Source: Apoda limacodes (lineage: Eukaryota; Arthropoda; Insecta; Lepidoptera; Limacodidae). From it: DNA of 64,000 bases. The stretch is from assembly GCA_946406115.1 (NCBI GenBank), contig OX291543.1, forward strand, positions 30,344,815 through 30,408,814, written 5' to 3'. Position numbers and translations under genes: made by a program. The notes beneath the pieces were generated by a model. The model worked only from the letters and a program-made list of their open reading frames with translations. It was not told the DNA's origin and ran no database searches. This document shows, one piece after another, positions 1 to 11,744 of this stretch. Each line of letters begins with the position of its first letter. Position 1 is the first letter of the stretch.

Positions 1-655
1 TATATCGGTGTTTATACTTGAAATAGATAAAATACTGGCTGACCTGGCAGATATTGTTCTTCCCTTTTAGTGGTGTCAATTTACGACAATTTAGGGCGAT
101 ATTGGCCAATGTCTAGCAAAGCTTAGTGACGTATAGTAAAATGTTTGAAATAGTGTGAATAACGTCATACTTTTTCTCCGCCTCAAATTTAGTAGTACAC
201 TTATAGTAAATATTTTTCTCTAAGTAGAGGTGGTATTGTAATTTTTATTATTTTTGACCGCTTAATAACTGTCTAGAATTAAAATCATTTTATGTGTCCC
301 TACAGTTCAAATTTTGTAAGGCAATGTAAGTATATCAATGTGAAATAGGTACCAATCCCACAATCTCAAAAATGATTTTCTAATTTTCCGAAGCAATTTA
401 GCAGGAAGATTTCTTATAAGGTGTACGCTTCTTCAAAGAAAAGACTTAATGACAGAGACGGCTTATGGGGCCAAAAGGTGTTCGAAAGAAAAGTCCTATC
501 CTACGATTTTCGTCGGCAATTTACAATGCTAGCCGTGTTTCAGGTGGCGCCACCGAGGCACGTGATATATCATGCCCTGCTTCATTGGTTATTTGTTTTT
601 CGTAGTGATCGGCTCGTAGTAAACCCCAGTAACATAAAAACGTGTTTTAATTTAA
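1..655. other. Gene-free stretch, nothing recognised
   Basis: AT-rich sequence with no supported gene. A somewhat GC-richer patch around 430-620 is open on the plus strand for about 100 codons, but the peptide has no recognisable domain and runs straight into the repeat that begins near 656, so I do not call it a gene. Confidence 0.5.
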
Positions 656-1066
656 AAACCAGCCAAGTGCGAGTCGGACTCACGCGGGAAGGGTTCTGTA
701 CCATTATCTATACCGACAAAAAAATCACGTTTGTTGTATGAGAGCCCCCTTAAATGTTTGTTTTATTTTAATTTAATTATTTATTTCATAAAGTGAATAT
801 ATTATATATATAACTTAATATTCTGAGAATATAATACCTGTTGCAGTTATCAATTATTAGCAAAAACGAGCGAAAACATCACGTTGGTTATATCGGAGCC
901 CCCTTAAATATTTATTTATTTAGTTGTTATAACGCCAACAGAAATACATCATCATGTACTGTGAAAATTTCAACTGTCTAACTATCACGGTTCTTAAGAT
1001 ACAGCCTGGTGACAGACGGGCAGCGAAGTCTTAGTAATAGGGACTCTATTAGAACGGAACCCTAAA
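656..1066 (+). repeat. Interspersed repeat, family R1, full-length copy
   Basis: This copy begins with an AGTGCGAGTCGGACTC head followed by GGGTTCTGTACC. It ends with CTGTCTAACTATCACGG, a short acggac-like run, AGTCTTAGTAATAGGG and finally CGGAACCCTAAAA. Head (GGGTTCyGTAC) and tail (CGGAACCC) are inverted relative to each other. The same head or tail recurs at 25.5, 28.5, 31.4, 34.4, 35.6 and 43.4-43.6 kb. I associate this sequence with interspersed repeats in lepidopteran introns, but its transposon class is not evident here and it encodes nothing. Confidence 0.6.
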
Positions 1067-2239
1067 ATCGATGTTGTCGTACTTTATTATATTCTTAACT
1101 TCCAACCTAGTAGAAAGAATATTAATGAGGAGGAATCCTGTGATTTTTCTTTTTTCGGCAAGGATACGTACGAGGTTAATATTTTAATTATTTAAAAAGA
1201 TGATTATAAATATTAGAAAAAGCTCCTAATGACTTATAAAGTCCTAATGCATAGGGATGATAGGAATTGGCCTGTAATTCGAAAGATCTAATCTGTCACC
1301 CATTCCGGGTCACATTTGCACTTGAGGAAAGTACACAACTCAGGAGCTCACTAATAAAACCGCTGGTATATCACCTGGCCCATTCGACTTATCGCAACGG
1401 CTAGAGAAAGCAACGCCCGCCGGACCTTTTATGGAGATATGGTCTCACCGCACCCCGATACAGTGGTACAGCGCTTTAGTCATCCAAATTCAAGTTTGAG
1501 GCAAAGATACTACCTAGTAGATCGGCTTTCTATTTAGTACTATGGGCCAAGTCAACTTTCTCAGTGGTGGTAGCGACGACTGACAGAAGTTCCCTTGGGC
1601 AGCTTTAGCAAGTGACCCAAAAGCACGACTCGCTATGGAAAAATTTGCAAGTCACCCACATATTTTGCCGAAGAATTGGAGTTTTGCTCTGGCAGTTGCT
1701 TTCTTATTGCCTCAAGGTAGCATTTTATTTTGTTTTTTACTCAGAAATATTTGGATTCTAATTGTTTTGAGCCATGATCTAAACCCCCATACGCAGTTAT
1801 TTTAAGAATTTTCGCTTCTCTGCAAGACCGATTAGGCCACGGCCGTTTTTTGACACCGGCATCTACTCGCGGGATAGGAATAAAACGTTACATAACAGCG
1901 AAGATTGTCTCAGTGACTGCTGTACGCAAATGCCGGGATTTTCTGAGCTGAAGCAGAGCTGCCTCCACGACTATCAAAAAAAATCAGGCAAGCCATTCTA
2001 GTCTGCTTACTTATAATGCCACACGCGACGCCAATTAGTTGATCCAGATGTAAAGTTAATTAATTATTTGAATCTACTATACTAAGATAATTTAGACCTT
2101 GTCTTTGTGTCCTCACCCTTCATAAAGGTCTTTATGATTTATCATCATTATTCCCGCATTTCCAAATTTTTTGTGTTTGAGGTATGTCTTGACAGCAAAA
2201 CTCCCAGTAGCAAAGTTGATGCCATGACAGTAAGTGCGT
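1067..2239. other. Gene-free stretch
   Basis: No open frame or motif is supported. From about 1310 to 2050 the composition is less AT-rich than the surroundings, which could mean an old unrecognised mobile-element fragment. I see no termini, poly(A) tail or protein similarity to place it. Confidence 0.4.
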
Positions 2240-3600
2240 AATTTATTTATTTAATCTTTTTGCACAAACAGGTGTACAATGGTGATCTTAATGCCATAAG
2301 GCATTCTTTACTACCCAACCATATTCAAAGCTCATAAATTGTCGGCTGTGCAGTGAAAAACATAAAAACTTAGAAACATTATACATAAATATAATGTGAA
2401 CATACAAAAATATAAAAAATATGTACAACAAAATTCTGCTTTACTATTTACACATAAATATACATACATATACATTTAAATAATGTTTATAAAATAATTT
2501 TTTATATACCTAACAATATACATTTATGGAAAACTAAAAAGCTACAAGAAATACAATACATATAAATACAAAATATATTATATGTACAACTACATACATA
2601 AACTACTCATACCAATGATTCCAGAATGTAATTTTAAATGATATTTGAACGTGTAACAGGATGTTTAACCAAGAATCTGCTTCGAATTATATTCTTTAAG
2701 CTTTAAGAGTACATTTCGTCTGAATAAAGCAGATGTCTTTAGGTGCTGTACGGTGAGAAGGAAGTGAGAGAAATATATTTTGGGAAGAACGGAGTGTGCG
2801 CGGAGCCAAGGTATTGAAACCGATATCTTAGGTAGTCTGGAGTACTAGAAATATTTAAGATATAAAAAACAGTACATAGGATTCTGATATTTTTGCTTTG
2901 ATGAATTGGTAATCAATTAAGTGGATGGCGAAAACAAGGAAATGTGATTTTATTTCCATAAAGAGAAAATAAACAGGGTGCAGTTATTAAGAAGTCGATC
3001 CCATTTTTTGAGAAAGTCAGAATTTAAATTTACATAAAACACATCACAGTAATCAATAAGCGTCAATATCAAAGTCTGTACTAGTAAGATTTTGGATTTG
3101 TTGAAAGAAAATAAACAAAGAGTAGTAGAATCTGTAACAAAGAGTAGCACTGGCTTTCCGGCAAATTTCCTTAACTTTTACTGTCCAACTCAACGTGGAA
3201 TCAAGAAGTAACCCTAAAACCTTGACATATGCACAAAAATAAAAAGGGTTACTGTTGAAGTTAATGGAGGGAACGAGTTCAAATTATTTTTTTTGCTTTG
3301 GCGAGGACTACCAACTGGCATTTATTAGGGTATTAATATACTGGCATTTATTGGGGTACACAAAATTGCCAAACTGTTGAGACCAATCATTGATATCGTT
3401 TAACATCTTGTTAATCTTTATGATTGATGAGTTGAGATCCACTACTTTAGTTTGCGTATAAAGCTGCATACCAATCGTCAGAAAGCAAGGTAGAAAGAAT
3501 ATTAATGAAAATAGAAAACGATAGCGGTGAAAGAATTCCTCCTTGAGGCACACTATAACCAAGATTTTCCAATTTGAAAACGAAATTGAGGTTATATCTT
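2240..3600 (-). pseudogene. Decayed CR1-type LINE, 3' half
   Basis: Read on the minus strand this is the 3' half of a CR1-like non-LTR retrotransposon. About 3560-3308 carries reverse-transcriptase core remnants across shifted frames: GGILSPLSFSIFIN, then GMQLYT where the YADD loop should be, then DWSQQFG..V.PNKCQ. About 3150-2950 gives KSKILLVQTLI..LIDYCDV and LNNC..FIFSL. About 2930-2690 gives LPIHQ..NIRILCTVFYILN and LLTVQHLKTSALFRRNV. The element ends with the GCATTAAGATCACC and TTAAATAAATAAAT-like 3' tail at 2240-2310. Frameshifts and stops make it non-functional, and 2330-2640 is AT-rich 3' UTR-like sequence. Confidence 0.75.
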
Positions 3601-4794
3601 AAACATTAAACTTTGGAAATAGAAATAAATCACTCTCTGTAATTAGTCTCCCGGGTGCGACTTAAAATGGCTCATAACCTTATGAAAACCTTAATTATAA
3701 TTACTTAAAAGGGGAAAGCTAGTTAACCAGCGATTAAATAAAAAGATGGAGCGTTATTTCACAGAAACGAATTTAATCATAAAAGAAAAAAAAGTACGAT
3801 ATAATAACCCGACTGATAAAACGAAGCGAAATAAAGGTTATTTGTGGTTTTATACAACTAGCACATTGGCTACAGAACCATGGTGACCGCTAACCATCAG
3901 GCGGACCGTGTGCTTGTTTGCCACCTTAATGGTATATAAAAAAAACTTCAACTAGAATGGCCCGACATGCCCTTTGTTTTTTTAATGTCATTGTACAAAA
4001 AAGTTGTGGATATTCCCTCTGGCACCTATGTATATAAGGTCGGGGCAGACGCCAGTGATCAATAAATTATATCAACTTCTCTTTGAGATGAGAAGTTACT
4101 TTAATGGGTCCGACAGTCGAAATTGCTGAATTTATATTTTCTTTACGATTTGAGAGCTGGGAAATCATTTGCGACTATCTGTAGAGTAATGTGTGTGAAA
4201 GTAAATATAATTAAGCTATTATGGAATCTGACGCCTTGAAAATTAGTAAAATAATTTACTTCATCAACACTTAAATCGATTCCCCTTAGGTAGGCATTAT
4301 CCACCAGCCGACCTGTGGGTCATGCAGAGATCATTTGTGGTGTTCAAATCAGAATGGTTAAAATGATTGCAGAGGTTATACATTACATTTATGCTACGCT
4401 AATTTTTAGTCAAACTTTAAGACAAACAAAGAGAAGTTACTTATGCGGTAGTTGCTGCCAAATCAATTTTATTTATGTTAGCACCAGTAATACAATTAAA
4501 GTAAAGTCAAGAAATTTGATAGCTAGGCATAGATTTCAAAAAGTGAGAGGTAGGTAATTGCATGATATATTTTTCCATTGATATGGTGTTTATTTGTTTT
4601 ATCTAAATAGTTACAAAGGGTTAGGACAGTATGCAGACTAATTTAAAGCTTAATCTTGTACGTAAAAATTTATATCGAAAAATAGTATATGAAAGATCTT
4701 TTCGAAGACACCTGACTCAATTTTATCTCAAATTTACATAAAAACTCTTTTGTTTTAGATGTTAAATGTTACGTTGGAATTGACACAGCAGTAT
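3601..4794. other. Gene-free stretch with small repeat fragments
   Basis: At 3870-3950 a fragment reads AACCATCAGGCGGACCGTG then TTGTTTGCCACCTT, followed by A-rich sequence. It resembles the 3' end of a lepidopteran LINE. At 4030-4065 TATATAAGG is followed about 25 bp later by AATAAA, a spacing seen in short LTR ends, but no LTR boundary is demonstrable. An 80-codon open frame at 4315-4557 has no recognisable domain and is not called. Confidence 0.35.
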
Positions 4795-5075
4795 CCTCCT
4801 ATTATTATAAATCTGTATGTTTATTTGTTTCTCAACCACGCCGTAACGAAGCATCTAACTGACTCGAAGTTTAGTACAGAGATAGTTGAAAAGACGGAGA
4901 AGCACAAAAGCTCCCGTTAAATATAAAAGTTCTCGTGGTTTAACTATAACAGAATTTTACTTGAACGAAGTATAGGTACAGCTATAACAAAATTCTTTTT
5001 AAAAGTTAACGATTTGTCATCCATAGCCAAATTTAAAGCGGATGGAGCCACAGGCAAAAGCTATTTATTATTTAT
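4795..5075 (+). repeat. Interspersed repeat, family R2
   Basis: It starts with tATTATTATAAATcTGTATG and the TTGTTTCTCAACCACGCC motif and ends with GGCAAAAGCTA. The same left end (..TATTATAAATGyGAAA..) and right end (CGGGCGGAGCC..GGCAAAnnCTAGT) recur in better copies at 60.2 and 45.8 kb. Non-coding; transposon class not determined. Confidence 0.5.
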
Positions 5076-5089
5076 TAAATTTTCAAGAG

Positions 5090-5116
5090 TTTCCCCTGAA
5101 ATAAGTTCAGGGGAAA
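5090..5116. repeat. Perfect 11-bp inverted repeat (hairpin)
   Basis: TTTCCCCTGAA is followed by the 5-nt spacer ATAAG and the exact reverse complement TTCAGGGGAAA. It can form a stable hairpin in DNA or RNA. No neighbouring gene suggests a terminator role. Confidence 0.6.
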
Positions 5117-6424
5117 ATCCAATAAAAGAGTTTTGTGGGTAAGTTAGTGATTTTTATTGTAATTTTTGATTTGTTTCCATTTTTTTACAATTAAATATTA
5201 ATGTTTTTTGTATCACTGCAATAATTAATGTTATTCGGTATCTACCACAAATTACCGAATTTCTGATTTTTTTGCAGTCGGTACCAAAATTAATCTTTTA
5301 AGGCCATAATGTAATCTCCTCTATTTTATGAAAACAATGATGTAATACACATGATTATGACGAAATTCACTATTTCTGAGTATACTGCATCCAACAAATA
5401 TAAGAAATATAATTTCTTAACTAAGATGAATTTGAGTCCAGATCCTTCAATTTAGATAAGGACGTGACGCTCATAAAATGCCCACTATTGTAGCGTCCGT
5501 GAAATAATTGTCAGTACTTGTTTCCCTTGCAAATAGGATAACAAAATCCGTGAGTGATATAACGGGAATATCAAAGGTAGCGAAATCCTTTGAATAACGT
5601 GTTATTCAATTAAATCTTGATACGAGATTTGGTAAACCGAGTTTATCCCAAATAAAAATAAGTTGGTACCTGGTTGAAGACTTTGTAGATCAGTCTGCCA
5701 ACTATTAATAAAATTAAGTAAGTCACATAATGTCCAACTTGGCTTTCTATCTTCCAACATTTTTCTTTCACCATTTTATTACTTTTAAAAATACTTCCGT
5801 TAAAATTAAAATACGTCTTTTTCGTGATGAATCCTCCCAAAAACTGTCTCTTGTCATATTTTTTATTTTCTATATTTCAATCTTTCAAAAACAAATTTTT
5901 TTGAGTAAAAGGGCCGTATGTCAAAGTCAAATTTCCTTGGCATTTCTTGTATGGATATAGAAATTGCAAAAATTTGGAAGTAATAACGCAAAAGGAGAAC
6001 TAAAGCTATTACAGATTAAAAATACATATCTAAACGAATCACTTGCTACAAAATTCAGTTTATAAGCTCCACATATTAAAATCATGCTGTGACAGTTTGG
6101 GACAGACGGGCCGACTGAACAATATTACGGTCCCTTGTTGTGTACTCAGACACATACCGCGAGTTGTGCCGCCCTTTTTAAAAATTTAGTACCTATCTAA
6201 TTTTATCAAAACTCAACCTTGGTGACGGCCACAACACTATTTTCATTTCTTATGTTGTTTGTTGTGGCCTTATCTGTTGTTTGTCTCCACTACAGGGTAT
6301 AAACCAGTCAGAAGAAATCTGAGAAAGGATCTTTAGACATTCAACCGCACTGACCCAGCGCGAATTTCGGTACGTGTGGCCATTTGCCTTTGACAGCCAA
6401 AAATCACCCACTTGGCGTAACGAC
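5117..6424. other. Gene-free stretch, nothing recognised
   Basis: AT-rich sequence. Open frames of 65-76 codons on opposite strands at 5643-5960 overlap each other and look random in composition. No repeat termini or RNA motifs were recognised. Confidence 0.4.
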
Positions 6425-6680
6425 TTTTTTTTTGACTAACTATGCAGTTGGCTAATGCAGCCATTCCTGCTCCACCGGGATTTTGGGGCGAGACTCTGAA
6501 GGAGGGATGGTAGGTTGTGGATTGCACAATAAATCGATTCGGGTGATTATGTGCACGCTCGAAAAAGCGGACTGCCAGGTCTTTAAGATATTGGGAAATC
6601 GTGGAGAGCTTGAAGTCCCTGTGTAAGTCCGCATTCCGGACGTTCCAGGAGGTGCCGAAGGATATGACAGCCAGGATCAA
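6425..6680 (-). pseudogene. Jockey-clade LINE 3' fragment with internal deletion
   Basis: On the minus strand this fragment encodes SWNVRNADLHRDF..STISQYLKDLAVRFFER..NHPNR..VQSTTY. That closely matches the C-terminal part of the Jockey reverse-transcriptase frame at 40.7-40.85 kb (SWYVRNADLHRDF and so on). Immediately after VQSTTY it jumps to the element's 3' UTR (TTCAGAGTCTCGCCCC, then ATGGCTGCA..AGCCAACTGCAT) and ends in a short A-tract (T run at 6425-6433). About 390 bp present in the longer copy, covering the Arg-rich tail and the stop, are missing at 6500-6510. It is a dead, 5'-truncated, internally deleted relative of that insertion. Confidence 0.85.
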
Positions 6681-8590
6681 CGTTTAAACGTACCCTCCGA
6701 AGCAAAGACCAAAGAAAAATGAGCCACTAAAGTCACCGATATTACTATGACTAACATCCTCGACGTTTTAGATATACGAATGTTCCTAGGTGACGAACCT
6801 CTTAGCATGTCCTGGACATTTTAAATTTTAATCATGGAACTCGGATTTAAGAATCTTTAAACCACTATCATGTATATATTGAAATTCGTAAGGAACCTAT
6901 CTGTAACGTTCACAAATAGGTAATTTCCATTTCCTGGGCGTTATATCCGTTATATCCTTCTCTGTAGCTGATTTATTCGATGTTTCCTCTCCATTATCAC
7001 AGGCTGTAAACTGCACGCAAACTGAAACGAACAAAAAGCCAGACAAATGTATACATGGAAGACATTACTTACGGCAAATGGCTGTGGACGCACATATATT
7101 ACAGTGAAAAAAAAATATAGAACTGGGTCGTTGAGGCAAAAACTGTACGGCGAGTTCAAATAAAATAATTATATGTATATCATGGTATAAGAAAACAGAA
7201 GCGTACTTTTGTAGTGAAATTAAGATAATAATAGAAATATAGACTGAAAAGTTTGATTAAGCCAAAGTCAACTATCCGTCTGCCTAAAGCCCAACCTTAA
7301 ATAACTTCTTATGGTTCGTCAGGAACTGGAAATGGAGGTATTTTATTACGTTCCTAAACGTTTATTTACCCTTATTACTTTACAGCCGGTAATTTATGAC
7401 TTGTGGGATTATATAAAGCCGCCTAGGTCTAGACTCACTGCATTAGAAGTATTGTTGCGGTGATAGGCTCAAACCCTGTCACGTAGGACTAAAGTGGTTG
7501 GTTATAGGAAGCTACCCACCAAAAAACTGTCAATATACACATACGTACATATGCATAAATATCTACGTAGTGTTTACGTAATGGTAAGTTATATACCACG
7601 GCTACTTTCTACCATCTTACTGCTCGCTATCGGCATAGAATTTATGCTCACACCTTAGAAGCTAAATAGTCACGTACAGTGCGGTTTCAAAGGAACTTCG
7701 TCCTATGAAACCTTAGGTTGTGAAATTCCTGCCAACTTTTTCTCTGAAGACAACTACAAACTTAAAAACTAAATCTTCCTTAAAGAAAGAAGTGATTAGA
7801 TTTTAAAGGGTCAGCAAGGCACGAGTAATGCGGTAAGGCGGCTTATTTTGAAGAAAACAAAAAAATATTATATAAATACTAAGATGAAATACTACAATTA
7901 TTTTCAGTTCCTAGGCTGGCTATCTATATATCTAGTAAAGGCACTATGCGACGAACGATGTGTGTTGAAGTATCGAATTGGTATTGTGCTCTCTCGTATT
8001 GTTTACCTTTTGTGGCGTATCAATATGTCTTACTCATAGTTGTATACTTTACACCGTCTTCAGTTGTTAAAATAACCGCTTGTTATTCTTAAAACAAAAC
8101 GGCAAATTTAAAATAAGCACTTTTGCAAGTATTTACGTATATATTTATCTTTTCTAAATTGTGCAGATGTTTTTTTTATTAAAAAGCGTAGTATGATATC
8201 TTAAATTTATGAAATTTTAATAACAATAAAAACTCACAGAGGAACCAGTCTCATTTCAAAGTTGATACATAGTAACCGATACAATAATACACATTCCTGT
8301 TTTTTTTATATAATAATCACATTAATAATAGCTTGAATATTATTAACTTATATCAAAACTAGCAAAACATATTGACAACATACGGTACAAAAGCATCCTT
8401 GATAGTAAAATAGCAATTACAAAGTAAAATGGATCCGTTTTTAGTGATGTAATTTGTCCTCAAATTTGTTTTTTTTTCAAATCTATACTGTTTCCTGCCT
8501 TAAATCAGTATTTATGTTTACTATTTGTGTTACACTTACATATTAATGAGGGAGACAGCTTCATTACATCAACCATTCAGTCCTGGCTGC
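6681..8590. other. Gene-free stretch, nothing recognised
   Basis: AT-rich sequence without recognisable coding or repeat structure. Short open frames at 6950-7159 and 7848-8039 have no known domain or codon signature. Confidence 0.4.
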
Positions 8591-8596
8591 GTTGAA

Positions 8597-8818
8597 TCAA
8601 CTTGGTTCTATTTTTTGCCTTTTCATATTTTCATAGATTCTAGATACGAAGTTGTAAAATAGCTTGCTGTTCATAATCTCAGAATTCAAAAAGCTGCGTC
8701 TGAAAACTGTTTCTACAAAAGCAAATATATTTTCACGGAACAGAGATTTGAAGGCATTATTGATATAACGGGATGAAGACAAACGAGATGTCGAAGCAAT
8801 CACAAAATTTGGAGACAA
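8597..8818 (-). other. Unrecognised 73-codon open frame
   Basis: This open frame on the minus strand begins with Met and is rich in Ser, Phe, Arg and Asn (for example RRSFLNSEIMNSKLFYNF). I do not recognise a family. It has no signal peptide and no membrane segment, and the flanks are non-coding. It could be a chance open frame or a worn piece of a mobile-element protein. Confidence 0.15.
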
Positions 8819-10642
8819 TCCCTTTTACGAAACCCACAAATAAAATGTAACCCTGTAACTTTCTGGGATGGGCCTTAAAATGTAAGTCTTATTGGAATTC
8901 GTAGTCTGTGTAGTATGTGTGTAACAAAGTAAGTTTCTGTAAAATAAAATCCCTGATCTATTTATTTATTTAGGTTAAGAATAGTTATAAAAATATTGTA
9001 ATTTTGTAACTTCAATATCCACAATGTTAAAAATATAACAAATTTTTTATGTTTTAATAAAACGAAAGAAAGAAAAAGAGTTAAGTTATGACATAAGTTT
9101 TGTTTCGTGAGTTGCATCGATTCTTGCAACGTTGTAATCATATATGTATATAGTCATAAGTTTTGTGTACTATCTAAGTTTCTGTATAAGTATTCAGTCA
9201 TTACCTGAAGTAGGGTGACTGAAGACCTAAATCTCGAATGTTCGATGTGAGAACCTCTCTCTCTCTTGAAATTCAGTATAAAAATGTGGCCATTTTAAGA
9301 ACTTAATCATGGTTTACGAACAACTAATGTTAATTAATGGGAAAATGTAAAAAAGTAAATACAAGTGTAAATTATGTAAATACTCATTAGCTGATAATGA
9401 AATATAATTTTGTGTGTGTGCCTAAGTTCGTCGTTACTTCTCAGGCATCACCCCAAGGCTGTGGGGCGGGCATCAAAGGGCTCGTCATATACCTCTTTTT
9501 AATGACAACTTTGATAGAATAAATTATAAAAGCATTCTTAATTTGTTCTTTTATTATTCTTAATTTGTTTTTTTTGTTTTTCTTAACCTGTTTAATAATT
9601 CTTTATTATACAAGTAGGTTATTTTGTAATCAATATAAAAAAAAATATGATTTTCTATACTGGTATAGTGTAATATGTAATTACTAGTTACATGTAAATT
9701 TTAATCGATTTAACTTTTACGATGTATATAACTAATACTATGTTTACACTTGTATTCCACAGTCACTACTGTACTGTACTGTGTCCTTGTCATGTCCTGG
9801 TTATGAATATTGATGCTGGCAGCTACATATAAAACAAAGTAATCAAATTATAATCTTTTACATCAGTTTTACTTAAAATTGTTTTAAGCTTTATGCATTT
9901 TTAATTAATTAATAAATAATTATAATCTTGTGGTGTTGTGTGTATGTAAATTGTTGAGTTTCCTAATTCATAAATAAATTAAGCTAGTTATTAGTATTAT
10001 TTTCAAATGTATTCGCTGTTGTTTTTAAATAATTAAATGTATATAAATTTCAATATTTATCTTTATTTTATGCAACGCTTGGTTTATTTTCAAAGCCTCT
10101 TTGTTCAGTGTACACGGTGACATGGAAAATTAAATTTGCTTCGAAGTATTGGCATGGTGGATTTTATGCGACCGGAAAGAGCTTTGTGTAATTGGCTATT
10201 ATAGCACGTAAATTCATGATGAAATTTAATTTAAAAAAAGCCTTTGCGTAAATCTTTTTGTTCTTTATTTATTTTCACTAAATTCAAAATAAAGAAGTAA
10301 GACAGAAACGGGACATTGAATTAGGTATTTGTTATTGTTTCATAACATAAGAACCTACATAAAACGTGAAATAAACAATGTTTCTTTAAAAAAAGAAGAT
10401 TCTGAAACCCATCACTAACCACTCAAAATTGCACAAAAGATATACTTGACAAATGCATAAAAAACATTCGGCACCGTCTAATAAACTAAAAATAAACTAA
10501 ACTCAACTCATAAGCCTTACTGTGTCTACCCACGTCAATAACCGAATTAAGCGAAGGCGGACCTGCGGGCAAAAGCTAGAAATTTAACAAAAGCGAATAC
10601 AGCAATTGTAGCAGAAAATTTGCAATTACTTTCTAAACACAC
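8819..10642. other. Gene-free AT-rich stretch
   Basis: Very AT-rich with many TAAATAAAT and ATTTATTT runs. A GC-richer patch at 9430-9490 reads CATCACCCCAAGGCTGTGGGG. The UTR-like texture could belong to an old retroposon or an unseen transcript, but no open frame supports a gene. A small piece near 10553-10580 (GCGGACCTGCGGGCAAAAGCTAG) resembles the right end of repeat family R2. Confidence 0.3.
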
Positions 10643-10704
10643 TTGCTAGTAAAATGGTTCTTATTGCACCACATTGCTAGTCAAACAGCTCTTATTGCAC
10701 CACA
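10643..10704. repeat. 31-bp direct repeat, two copies
   Basis: TTGCTAGTnAAAnnGnTCTT followed by ATTGCACCACA occurs twice head to tail with a 31-bp period and a few differences. Non-coding local duplication. Confidence 0.6.
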
Positions 10705-11375
10705 TTTAGGGTTTTAAATCAATTAAATAATATAACCGTGGTTTCCACTTTACCAAAGTGCTTTATACATTTCTTTTTTTTGAATATAGTAGATAAAATA
10801 TTTTAGAAAAATAATAAACATATAAACCAATTAAACCAGCTTTTTACTAATACCATTTAACATTACGAATCTTTAATTTTTATAACACAAGATTTGTTAT
10901 ATCTTATATTTTACCACTAAAATTTGGTTAAAAACGTTGTATAAAGCATTTCAACATCGGTCATCTTATTCTCGGCTCCACTACGTCCTCACCTAACGGC
11001 TCGGACTTTAATACAGCCTCGTGTACAGTAATAAACTCGTGTACAAAAATTAATTGGATCCTAATGCATGCCAATGCTATGTGCATAAAGCTATATAAAG
11101 TAGCATCTCATGGACGTCATCATCTTAGCACATGTGGTTATTGGACATAGGTCTCCTCTTAAACCTATTTAATTCTTTATCACTGAGCAACTGCAATATC
11201 AATCGTGATAGCCAATCATTAGGCATTACATGCGTGGGCTATTTTAAATCTATTCAACGATAACTTTAATTTTCTTTTCAATATTTTCCATCCATTCATA
11301 CACACGTGTGCTAACGTTCTTAAATTTCACATTATTTTGTAAAGTCAATTCAATAGACGACAGTACAAATTAAAA
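10705..11375. other. Gene-free stretch with a retroposon scrap
   Basis: At 11115-11165 the sequence CATCATCTTAGCACATG, then TTATTGGACATAGGTCTCC, resembles the common lepidopteran 'CATCATCA..CTGGACATAGGCCTCC' retroposon end. The remainder is AT-rich with no gene. Confidence 0.35.
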
Positions 11376-11549
11376 AAGATATATAAGATTCATTTTACGA
11401 GTCATATATTGTTTATATTATCAAGAGCAATTCAAGATATATAAGATTCATTTTACGAGTCATATAATGTTTATGTTATCAAGAGCAATTCAAGATATAT
11501 AAGATTCATTTTACGAGTCATATTGTTTTAATGATATCAATAACAATTC
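11376..11549. repeat. 58-bp tandem repeat, three copies
   Basis: The unit starts with AAGATATATAAGATTCATTT and continues with TACGAGTCATAT, a variable TGTTTATRTTATC and AAGAGCAATTC. Copies start near 11376, 11434 and 11492, an exact 58-bp period. The first two differ at only a few positions and the third decays at its end. Non-coding minisatellite. Confidence 0.85.
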
Positions 11550-11744
11550 AATTTTAAATGTTTAAAATCGTTATTGTGAAGTTTAATTTTGATTTTTTGC
11601 AATGTTAATTTAACAGATTTTGATCAGTGATTAAAATAAAGTACCCGTTAGAATGTACAAGTATGTTTGTTAAAGAGTAATTTATATGTAGGTATGTGTT
11701 TCGATTTTAAGGAGGCATATAGTCCACCCATTGTATTTTAAAAA

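Noticed and set aside
421..741. 106-codon open frame
   Set aside because: It runs into the R1 repeat head and has no domain; its last third is repeat sequence.
4010..4090. Solo LTR with TATA box and AATAAA
   Set aside because: No TG..CA ends, target-site duplication or second copy can be seen in the window.
8819..10100. Long AT-rich 3' UTR of an unseen host gene
   Set aside because: UTR-like texture only; no coding exon on either side could be identified.
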